The notes below the pieces were generated by a model that was not told the DNA's origin, searched no databases, and worked only from the letters and a program-made list of their open reading frames with translations. Made by a program: the position numbers and the translations under genes. DNA of 64,000 nt from Trichobilharzia szidati (Eukaryota > Platyhelminthes > Trematoda > Strigeidida > Schistosomatidae): assembly GCA_944472155.2 (NCBI GenBank), contig OX235273.1, forward strand, positions 31,965,204 through 32,029,203, written 5' to 3'. This document shows, one piece after another, positions 11,519 through 22,615 of the stretch (position 1 is the first letter of the stretch; the number at the start of each line of letters is the position of its first letter).

Positions 11519-11887
11519 ATTTTGATAGCATTATTAGAAGACGGAGATTATCTGAAAAATGTGATGTATTAGCGCTATACATTTCGAACAATCTGATCAC
11601 ACATTTACTTGTCAAGTCAATATATATGGAAAAGTTAAATTAAACAAGGTGACAAAAAAAAGAATTAAGAATAATTAACACAAACGTTTGGTAATCCTTA
11701 TTTGATTGGATTACCAAACGTTTGTGTTAATTATTCTTAATTCTTTTTTTCTGTCACCTTGTTTAATTTAACTTTTCCATATATATTGACTTGACAAGTA
11801 AATGTGTGATCAGATTGTTCGAAATGTATAGCGCTAATACATCACATTTTTCAGATAATCTCCGTCTTCTAATAATGCTATCAAAAT
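11519..11887. repeat. Near-perfect 369-bp foldback (inverted repeat)
   Basis: Arms of about 180 bases read the same on both strands around a spacer centred on 11703 (GGTAATCC, about 10 bases, GGATTACC). Only one mismatch is obvious, an A/G difference inside the poly-A/poly-T run beside GGTGAC. The arms end at ATTTTGATAGC / GCTATCAAAAT. There is no ORF. It could be a foldback MITE or a palindromic repair product. No target duplication was evident. Confidence 0.9.
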
Positions 11888-12514
11888 AAAGTATAATTAT
11901 ATTTCAATAGTTTACACACAATGATGTTTTGTTATTGGTAATGTTTCGAGCAAAATTACTGCCCGTGTTCACACCACGGTTGGAATTGTTTGATTCACAC
12001 ATGTCTTTATTATCCATTTCTCCACCCAGTTTATTTCACCTCATTGTTACCCTTGTTTTTTGTTAACCTTTGTGATTTTATACTAAGCCTACCAATTCTG
12101 TAACATATTATTACAATTTACAATTTAGCCTCTTTATTTTATCATTAGACATTATCGGTCAGCCCTCACATTCAGTGTCCCCTTTGTTAATGTGTATTTG
12201 TATGTATTTCGTGTTTATTGCATTTCTCTCACCCCAATGACACCTGTATTTCTGTTGACTATAAAACAGCACTATATCACCCAACTGTTCACTCACACTT
12301 CATCACATTTTTTCTGACTATATACCCTATACACATTTGATTGACTATGTTAACTAATAGACTATCATCTCAACTTACACATGCACCCCAATACAGTTTC
12401 TGATATTATTTTCATTTGCCTTTATTGGCTGTATGTACTCTATTAGTCATGGATTTATAACTGTAGAGCCTGAAGAAGAAGTTATCTAAAACAATGTGAG
12501 ATGGATTCATATCT
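11888..12514. other. Unassigned DNA with an isolated TATA-like site
   Basis: TATAAAAC occurs near 12260, but the first ATG downstream (12346) opens a frame of under 20 codons without a signal peptide. No gene is called. Confidence 0.45.
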
Positions 12515-12690
12515 CTGGAATGCATCCGATTTATACTAGAATAATGAGACTCTCTGTTCCCAGATTTCGCCGAGAATTTTCACACAGCCAGCTAGCTAGC
12601 TATCTCACTTTCTCTGCCGAATAACTCCGACTAAGCAAAGTTTGCTTCTAAGAATTGCAGAATGCAAAGTCCTTTCCAATATCCTGTTTA
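12515..12690 (-). repeat. Inverted fragment of duplication D1
   Basis: This is a diverged reverse-complement copy of about 2745-2915, including the GCTAGCTAGCTA block and the TATAAAT stretch. It lies upstream of the direct third partial copy, so at least one inversion occurred beside the tandem event. Confidence 0.75.
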
Positions 12691-12699
12691 TTTAAATAC

Positions 12700-12994
12700 C
12701 CTACGCTTATGCATATGTATAGAAAGGTAGATATGTAATAAATGTACATATAAACACACATACACATACTCATACACATACACATAAGGATATGTGCACC
12801 TATACATACGTTGATTCATATACAACATGAACTCACTGACACACTAAATTCTCTGCAGACTCACACTTTCGATGAATTTCGCCGATCCTTATCTTCTCAC
12901 CTCTCTCTCCTGTTGTCCACCGCTGGCATGCTGATTCTCTTGCTCACTCGCTGTCGCTCCGAAACACACTGATTAACACTTACAGAATCATTGT
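12700..12994. repeat. CA/TA-rich simple sequence and spacer
   Basis: ACACATACACATAC-type repeats lie at about 12755-12790, followed by non-coding spacer. No gene signal. Confidence 0.5.
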
Positions 12995-13775
12995 AATTCT
13001 TATATATTTTTCATTCTAACAGTTTAGTCTCAACATTGACCACTCTTGTAACTGTCAGAACATCTTTGATTTGTTTCACTTTCAAATGCTGTACAAGATC
13101 GATTTCAGGCGTTTGTTTCCCACAGAACAAAGTAGTCACAAAGATTAATTAATTACTTCCCCCTCACAGCAAAATCATTGAAATCTAAGCGTTACTCAGG
13201 ATAGTTGAGAATATTGCACTCAGGTTTAAGATGATTCATTTGTTTCTAGGGGAAAATAACTCGTTCCTACAAGATAACGCGGAGCTAGAGGTGCGTTTAA
13301 CGTCATATGCATGAACAGCGTGTATGCCATCCATCACATCACTGAACTATGCAGTTACATGAGATTAGGAGTATTTTTCGATTCGGAAAATACTATCCTA
13401 CTTCTGATGAACAGACTAGCAGTATTTCAAAACATTTCAATCCGCCGAGAATTCGCCTAGTGGTGAACATATGTGCATTATTCCACTGAGTATATAGGTT
13501 CAAATTCATCTCCTCACAGAAAGCCTTTCCGGTACTTCTGTGCCAGCTTACAAAGATGTGATTCACTCTAACACCTCCTTCTCTTCTATGTAAATGTCCC
13601 TCAAGGTAAGTACAATCAAAAATATTTCATCACATCTCATTTCATTAGTATTCCCTGGAATTTAAATAAGGCATAAAGTGTAATTTGTTCTTGTTTGCCA
13701 AAGGCCTAGAAGGAGTAAGCATCCTTCTCACTATAATATCATTGGCTATAAACTAAGTAATCGTCAGTTTTAGGC
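12995..13775 (+). repeat. Third, partial copy of D1 in tandem with copy 2
   Basis: Corresponds to about 4235-5005 and, more closely, to 15356-16136 (offset 2361). It shares TATATAGG with copy 2 against TATAAAGG in copy 1, so it arose from the copy-2 lineage. It stops at a GC microhomology at 13774-13775, where it is fused to the start of copy 2. Confidence 0.88.
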
Positions 13776-16700
13776 TCGTTGGTTATTCATTTAGTTAGTG
13801 GGCCGATGCATGCGTCTTAATCCCCATTTTGGAATAGTTTCAATTGATTGATTGACTCGCTGACTGACGTGGATAAATTGGAAAACACTTTGCATTCTGC
13901 AATTCCTAAATGCAAACTTTGCTTAGTCGGAGTCATTCGGTGGACAAAGTGAGATAGCTAGCTAGCTTGCTGTGTGAAAATTCTCAGCGAAATCTGGGAA
14001 CGGACAGTCTTATTAATTCTAGTATAAATTGGATGCATTCCAGATCTGTGAATCAATCTCACATTCACACACACACGCACACGGATTGACTGCTCTATCG
14101 CTGCCTCCCTACACCTCACATTCATCCACAAGCTATTCACACACTCACCACATCCTTCCTATTCTCCGTCTCTCTTTCAAAATCTGTCTCCGCCTCTCTC
14201 CGTCACTCTCTCTCTACCTCCTTCTCCCTCTCTTGAATTCATCGTAGTTATGCGTCAACTTGTAAGCAGTGAGGATGTACAATGAAGAGTCACATCGATG
14301 TGGAGAAATATTTCAGAAGATAATGTATGAGGACGATGAGTGAGTACAAGGAAGAACAGTTGAATTGATTGAATGACTGATTTGTTGTTTGATTGACGCA
14401 ATGGGTGAAAGGCTTTTTGGATGAATAAAATCGAAACATCATACATTCTTCTGCTGCAGCTGCATTTATACAAGGATGGTTCGTCCTGTCATAATAATGT
14501 AGTATAGTATTGCTGCTGGCTAATCAATGCCTGGCACCCCACAGTAAGTAAGCAAGTTAGTGAGTGAGTGATTCGAGGTCGTGGCATTCAGGATTCATTC
14601 TACGAAACCTAGTCAATTCGTCGTAGATAGATTGGCTCAGTCAATGGCACATGAGGATAATGTATGGGCTGTGTGGTACTCGAAATGCAAATATCGCACG
14701 CCAACGTCAACGCCACTGCAATCGCCACCACTACACTTACAAAAATTGCAGTAATTATAAAATTAATATTAATAGTCATTAGAACGATCTTCTTTCATGA
14801 TCGTTTTGACATGCTCACTCAAACGATGATTCGCTCTCTCAATGTTTTTGTCGTCTTCTTTGTAATTGAACATATATAATTTTTTAGTTTCTGCTCTATT
14901 TCTAGATTGTCATATTATGTTGATTTTGTTTTATTTATGTTTGTCTGGATACATTTTGCTTTTACCTATTATACTTTATACGGAATATCCGCCACTGTCT
15001 TCATGATTCTTCTTCCTTTCACCGAAGAATCATGTTTTTTGTTGTGTGTATCGATGCAATTTTATTGACATATTAGTAGATATATGGCACTTAGGTTTAC
15101 AGGCATGTAATATCACTGTCTTGAGAGGGGAATGCCGCTCAGTTTGTAAATTATCTGTACTATTATTCGAATAATGTGATAGGTACATGTCAATTTCTGT
15201 AATTCATTTAACACTTTACATAGACAACACATGTATTCATATTTTTCCTCCATTTCGTATTTCTTTATGTTCTTTCCTGCATTACCAACTGCTCAGCCTC
15301 GTATTTCTTAATCGACTTAATTTTCTTTAGGAGCAATTATTCGCCAGTTGATTTTAACTCTTATGTATTTTTTATGCTAACAGTTTAGACTAGACAGGGA
15401 CCAATCTCGTAACTGTCAGAACATCTTTGATTTGTTTCACTTTCAAATGCTGTACAAGATCGATTTTAGGCATTTGTTTCCCACAGAACAAAGTAGTCAC
15501 AAAGATTAATTAATTACTTCCCCCTCACAGCAAAATCATTGAAATCTAAGCGTTACTCAGGATAGTTGAGAATATTGCACTCAGGTTTAAGATGATTCAT
15601 TTGTTTCTAGGGGAAAATAACTCGTTCCTACAAGATAACGCGGAGCTAGAGGTGCGTTTAACGTCATATGCATGAACAGCGTGTATGCCATCCATCACAT
15701 CACTGAACTATGCAGTTACATGAGATTAGGAGTATTTTTCGATTCGGAAAATACTATCCTACTTCTGATGAACAGACTAGCAGTATTTCAAAACATTTCA
15801 ATCCGCCGAGAATTCGCCTAGTGGTGAACATATGTGCATTATTCCACTGAGTATATAGGTTCAAATTCATCTCCTCACAGAAAGCCTTTCCGGTACTTCT
15901 GTGCCAGCTTACAAAGATGTGATTCACTCTAACACCTCCTTCTCTTCTATGTAAATGTCCCTCAAGGTAAGTACAATCAAAAATATTTCATCACATCTCA
16001 TTTCATTAGTATTCCCTGGAATTTAAATAAGGCATAAAGTGTAATTTGTTCTTGTTTGCCAAAGGCCTAGAAGGAGTAAGCATCCTTCTCACTATAATAT
16101 CATTGGCTATAAACTAAGTAATCGTCAGTTTTAGGCGCATACATAACTGAATTGATTATGTGTAACATTGTATCATACAATAAAAAACGGAAATAATCCC
16201 TTGTTCAAATGTTCTAGTACAATACTTGAGTGAATCAAATGAACAGGACTTAGTTGATAAGAACAACATTTTCTCTGAATTCTCTTGCATAATCTTCAGA
16301 ACTCAATACATAACGATATAGGTGTATGCATATTCCAGTGATTAACTTTGTGAGTGACTTCTAATTACTAATGTATACGAGTAATGGATTGTTTCAATTT
16401 CTAACGTTTTGTGTTGGCCTTCAGAGACATTCTAAATTAGGCATTGGATATTTGAACTAAAAGGAAGCCAAACGATTGTGATACACTACCCTAGAAACAG
16501 CTAAACCTTTCGTCTACCAAACATCTTCGATCTTAGTTGACCTACAGTAATTAAGGGAGAATAGTCGAGAAGAAAGAAGTCACCTAGTGAAATCGGAATA
16601 ATTTGAATCAAACTATTAACTATCGATTTTTGTCACACATTCAACGCCACAGATGTTGTAGGATAATCTCTTTTTGAAACCTGTGCACCTAATGTTCAGG

Positions 16701-19050
16701 TCCAATGAATCCCACTCAGTTACTCTCATCATGATATTCCATATTAGATACGTTTATTTGGAATATGAAGTGGCACCTTGCAACATGTGCTGACTGACTA
16801 TGAATAGATGGTGCTACTGGAGAACGTCGCAGGTTGAAAACCTCTAGTGACGATCTAGATGTTTAAGTCAATATAGTTACTGTAATCTAAACAGTGAATG
16901 GTCATTGAACCAGGTTTGATGGTTAGATTATGAGACGTGACTTAGGTATTATCGACAGCTCACAGATGTTGTTGTTTTCATTTCTAGTCTAGACAGTTAC
17001 AACTCACATCCGTATTATTGCATATCCCATATGTATTATTGCACACAAGGAAAGTGAATCACTCATCTTCTTTTATATGAGAACCATACTCTACTGGCTA
17101 ACCGCTCGGGTAAGTTATTATGCCCTACTGACATTCACATCTCTTCCTTTCCCTTCTTTCCGTTATTTCATGTGCACGTGATTTGTCTCAATTACGCATG
17201 TTTCTAGTAATTTTCGATTTATGGATTAAACTAACCCGTGTAAATGGAAACCATTTCTACTTATTCATATCAGATATCTCAATTATAATGAGCGGAGATC
17301 TCCTTTCGTTCTCTACTACGGTGGAAATCACTGAATTATATTGTCAATGAATCATCGGTTATACACAGTATCAGATAATTTCTCATACACATAGGTGATT
17401 GTTTCATGGCTAAGACTAAATCCACAAAACTATTTTCCTACATTTGCACGATACATAAACCAATATAAAATAACCATAAACTCAGTATAATAATTGTCAT
17501 GTAGTCATTCATATATCAACGAAATCTCCACAGATCCAGAATTACACTCAAGTTTGTGGAAACACACATGCAATTGAATGTAAATTGAGGTGACCACCTT
17601 CCATTAATACTCATTGGTTTCTTCACAACTCCGTAAAAACTCGACCGTCGTTCTGAGTATCACTCCTTAATAGTCTAAAAGTCAAATACTGTCAATCTAG
17701 AATGCAGTCTGGCAGTCGACACTAATCGTTCAAACCAACTCTTTTTGCCCAGCAATTGCTTGTTATGTTTCGTTTATACATGTACATTATAAATATGTGG
17801 TGGATAATGAGTAAACAAATGCGATCCTCACAAAGCATTTAACTAACTAACTGTGATGTAGAATTTGGGATGTCAGCCAATATTTGTAGCCAACTGCCAC
17901 GTGCACAAACATTACGCCACTGCAGTGTACTGATCTACAATGCACCTAGTCATTCTGGCAAAGAATTGGTCATCATGTGCACATGATGGAGGACTTCTTC
18001 ACGATTTCAACAGTAAACGCAGTCTGCACCTGCTTGTTTTCCGTGCACCTTTAGTCAAGATTAAAATTTAGCTATATAATAGAAAATGGACATGGTTCTC
18101 TACTGATGCTACCATGCGGATGTCAAAAGTTCACTGAGAGTTTTATGAATTTCTACATCTTCAGAAGATATGTCAACAGTTTTTTGGTGTTGTGTAAAAG
18201 TCAGTAAACTACTTATAAGCGTAATAGTTTCTAGTAGTAAATAGGTTCATGCAAAAAATACGCTGAAGTTTGAATTTTTCGTTTATATTTTAAAATACTT
18301 GAAACCAGTCAGCTTTAACCAAAAATCCAGGAATAATTTACCATCTGATCTCTAGTTTGAATCCAGAGAAGACAATTGTTGATGGTAGTCTGACTTCAGC
18401 CTGTGTAAAATGCTTTTCGTGATGTGCTGGCCATGTTTCTGACCCATACGGAGTGATTGTCTGAAAACTAATGTTCAACATTCGAATTTTGTGTTTCATG
18501 CTGCGGAGCGGGGGAGATTTTCAAACTGATTTCGTAGTGGTCATTGTTTTTCAAAGATCCACTAATTCGGTCTCCCACTGAGCCTAATTTCACATATGTC
18601 GAGTCATTCTTATTGTTCATTTGGAAAATGGTTGGTTGATGCTCATCAACCTGTATGGGAAGATGTATGCGTGCATTGACTTCGTGACATTTTTGATTTC
18701 ATCGATAGCACACAAATTTGAACGCTGTTAACTAAACTATGAAGTCACTGTACACTGCATCACGCTGCACTAACGTTCAAAGTATGGGAAATATATGTTT
18801 CATATGAGAGTGTGTAAATGGAAACAAGTTAAACTTTGGAATACCAAAGCGTATTTGAAAGGACTATTGAACAGATGTACTCATCAAGTACAATTCAATT
18901 TCAGTGACACCGAAAGAAACCTCGGTATTGGTCCATTATAGTCCGATATTCATAGTTTTCAACTGCATACAAGTTACACGGACGACACATTGTCATTTGG
19001 AAAAATGAATGTGGCGTACGTCAGTTGTTACTGTTAGTTAATAGCCTTGG
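13774..19050 (+). repeat. Segmental duplication D1, copy 2 (5.28 kb)
   Basis: Matches 2643-7920 nearly base for base. Small differences include a one-base deletion near 17247 and single substitutions. Past 19050 the flank changes to a version of R3 that is much closer to the 31.6-kb copy than to the one after D1 copy 1, so the breakpoint lies within R3. Confidence 0.93.
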
Positions 19051-19844
19051 GCTGACAACTTTCAAGTATACAGCAGCTGTGTACAATGGCTGAGTGTCTG
19101 TTGGACATAAAGAAATTTAGTCTGATTCCTTCCCACCCAATCTGAAGCATCTTTTAACCTGACACCATAGATTAGGAAGTATACCGCCTCTATAAATCTC
19201 CATTCAGGCTGGATACCCTCTGAGGTTCACTGACAAGAAAGTCAAACGACAGTCCCGGAGATATGAGACATTACTTCTTCCAATGAAGAAACTTTAAGTG
19301 GGCCTTGATTACAAGTGAGACTTAATCTGGTCTATTCTGGGCAGGAGGATTTCGTCATCTTTGATGAAAACATACTTCATGGAAACAATATGAGGTTTGA
19401 GACGTTTCTACTATTATTCATCAGTAAACCTCTCGTTTCCTATCAAGTAGACTTTTCGTTGTCTCTTTGATTTCAAACTGTTTACCAGTCTATTTATTCT
19501 TTCCAACTCTTACCTAATATCACACTTGTTTGTGTTTATAAGTGCATCCTGATTACAACTTATTCATTGAACTACGCATCTCACGCAAGTGTGAAACTCT
19601 TATTCAACACCACCTAAGCGTTTATTAATTCCTGCAACTATGAGTACGATGACTTATGAATTTTGTTAATTTCCTCTTTCGTGGAAGCTTCTACATAAAT
19701 GTGAAAGAACCACTAAAGAAACTAGGTGCGACAAAAGGGCCTGTCCAATGATTTCTTGTTGACATTTTCAATATTCACAATAAAATTACTGTGTATATTT
19801 ACTAAACATCATGGACAATGTTTAATCTTGGAAATGATGCTATT
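19051..19844. repeat. Dispersed repeat R3, copy 2
   Basis: Closely follows 31595-32400, for example the shared GAGTACGATGACTTATGAAT stretch at 19641 and 32202. No coding potential. It is interrupted on its right by the inverted PLE block. Confidence 0.7.
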
Positions 19845-20448
19845 GTGTACATTGTTGAAAGTGTCTATTAGAGACCCAGCGTGACTCAAATCATTGCATA
19901 CAATGAATGAATCATCAACATATCTTTAGTAAGCTGTTGTTTCGCCAATGGCACACTTGAGCTTGGTCTGTTTCAGACTGGCCATAAAAATATCAGCTGA
20001 AATCGGACCCAGTGGATTTACCATTGCAACTCCATCAACCTGGTGATATATTTTGTTGTCGAACTGGAATTGTATACCATTAGTGCATAACACGAGAAGC
20101 TGCTTGAATTACAGCCTTGTTAGAGGAAGAAGATCAGAGTGTTGACAGATGATGTCTAATGCCTCATGCAGAGGGATCTGCGTGAGTAGAGAATTCACAT
20201 CGGAGGAAACCATGATTTTTTCATGTACATTGAGTATTTTTAGCTAGAAGTTGTCTGACAGGTTCTAAACTATCGGCTAGCCAGCAAGCATCTAGGTGAA
20301 ACAATGAATTCACCATTGAGAGTACAGGTCTCAATAGGCAATATTTTGACGAAATTCCATGTATATCTAATTTTGCAGACACCCACTGAATATCTTTCTT
20401 CAATTTTCTTAAAGGTGAGAGTGCATCATCAATAGTGTTTGTACACAA
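19845..20448 (-). pseudogene. Penelope-like reverse transcriptase fragment, inverted copy
   Basis: On the minus strand this is the same degenerate PLE reverse transcriptase block as at 22654, 25587 and 28520. It has an N-terminal RT part with RPVLSMVNSLFH and WLADSLEPV, then after a one-base frameshift SSDVNSLLTQIPLHEAL (RT motif A region), then GVAMVNPLGPISADIFMASL, and RYVDDSF near 19910-19930. It carries the same two in-frame TAA codons as the direct copies. The left end falls off at about 19845, a few bases after the ACACTTTCAACAATGTACAC stretch, and R3 begins. Confidence 0.82.
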
Positions 20449-20456
20449 GTCTTTTT

Positions 20457-22615
20457 CTGTTAAGTATTGGATTGTTGCATTATATATTTGAATATTTCAT
20501 ATTATTATTTACATGAAACTTATTTTGAATTATTTTTATTCTTTGTTGTTTTCCATGTAAGATGAAGAGAGTGCTCATTGACATCTACTTACAGGATCAG
20601 AATAGAGAATGATCAACAAATGGTGGAATAGAAATAGATAATAATGAGTAAACAGCACTGAAGTATAAAAGAGAAATTGCTGCAGATAAAGCAGAATGTC
20701 AACAAACATAATGGGTCGATTAGCGTGAAATTTCACTCAAAGTGTAAAATGATACTACTTGCTGTTGATAATCAGTAGTACATTGTAGATATGAAAGTAC
20801 TTTTTCATAATAATTATGATGTGAATTTTGACAATAAATGGTTGGTCGTGCAATTTGTGAAGTTTTCCATGAAACAGATGAATCGCAAATGGAGCAGTGT
20901 AGAAATGATAAGACTCACAGGTTATTAGTGCATCATGCAACAAACAGTCTGACAATTCGGATGAGACAAGGTTGCTAGAAATTGTACTGAATTAAACAAA
21001 GGTGACAAGTGAAATAATGCAGGATATTGCTCAGAGTGAAATCGTCAATATCAATCTGCATAATACGAGAAGGATACACAAACAGAATGCAAAAACACAA
21101 AGTTGGATAGAGCCAAATTCGGAATATGGAGGGGAATAGTTTTGCACACATGGAGTGATCGAAGAAATCTTCACCCTCTTCAAAGGTAATGAAGAGTAGC
21201 GAAGATTTCAAAGTTTAGTATTTCTACACCTTTTTCGAATGATAGATTCCATGAATCATTCCGTTATGTAAAACATTTTTTCATAGAATGTCGGTTCAAT
21301 GGATGTAATGATGTGATTTTAACTTATTTATCAGCCATCTGTTAACTTTTAACCTTGAACTAGACTTGTTGCTTTCATATATATTCTGTCAACTTCTATT
21401 CCATATGCTCCGGAAAACTATGATTTTTCAATCTGAAATTGATCCTTACGCAACTGTGTGTTTTTCTCATGGATTGGGACATATTTTTATCGCCATTGCA
21501 TACGTTGATTGCCTAGCCACTTCAAAAAACACTCATAAAAATCATCTGGTGTTTTGGCTTTTCCTCTCTCTCAGATATGCAAATTGTTGTAACAGAATAA
21601 TTGCAATGAATACGCAGAAGGAAGGAATCATAGCTACCTAAGTTATGGAATTAATATGTATTTCTTAATTTCATACAAATCATTTTTTTGACTCCTTTAT
21701 AAGCAGAAGCCTTCAAAACAAAACATTTTTTCACGGTAAACAACTTATCTGTTTATTACTATTTGTTGAGATTATTTTCAATGTTCTCGTGTGTGATCTG
21801 TTTTGTTCATCCTCAGCAGTATGAAAACACGATCATTTATGATGAAGTGGAAATGAAGTTAACTTACATAAACAAACAAAAGACAAAATAATGAAACATA
21901 CTACTCACATTTCAATAATAAAAACAATTACAAAATATTCTATAAACAGTATACACACTTTATCACAGTTTATACTCATCTACCTAAAGTTAACAAATAC
22001 TGATTTGGCCTATGCGCGTGTCAAATCAGCAGAAGATAATTGCATTAATGACAAAAGTACTATTAGGCTGAATTAAAATATGGCCTTGAAATATTGTTAA
22101 CAGCTCCTTCACAAATGATTAATCTAATCGTTGCTGTTGAGGGTACTGAGAAAAAATATAAGTTTGAGACGAGAAAAGTGATCTTCAACTAATCTTGATG
22201 GTATTATATAAAGAACACTGACAATGCTTGAAAGCCGGAGGCCTACTTTTCAAAACAAAGCAAGTTTCTTTCGTCTGTTCACATAAACTATGCAGTTCTT
22301 ATCATTGTATGATTATTGCCACTCAGATGAAGCACATTGTTCCTCAAATAACAAGACCGAAGAAGTTTGGTTAAACAGAAACAAAACACAGGTGTCTTGC
22401 TGTTATCGGGAATATTTAGACGTTAGTCACATTATTCTTCTACACATAGATAGTAGGACGGCCTCGTTTTTATCAAACGACTTCATATATTTTTGCATTT
22501 CGAATAACATACGTCCTTTTAAGAATTGAAAATGCTGTTCCAGTGTGGCTGATGTCATGAAAATCTCATTCCTGGCGGAAAAGATTCGTCGAACATTCGG
22601 TCTGAAATGTTCGAA
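20457..22615 (-). repeat. Inverted copy of the 2.93-kb PLE repeat unit (non-RT part)
   Basis: Reverse complement of about 23391-25578: the same conceptual peptides occur in mirror order. The sequence includes the PLE C-terminal thumb remnant (ISDRMFDESF region near 22610-22540) and about 2 kb without recognisable coding. It ends in the 30-bp inverted repeat at 22616-22645, where the orientation flips. Confidence 0.88.

Noticed and set aside
12255..12420. TATAAAAC followed by an ATG as a third secreted-peptide gene
   Set aside because: The frame after the ATG at 12346 is under 20 codons, has no hydrophobic core and no donor site.
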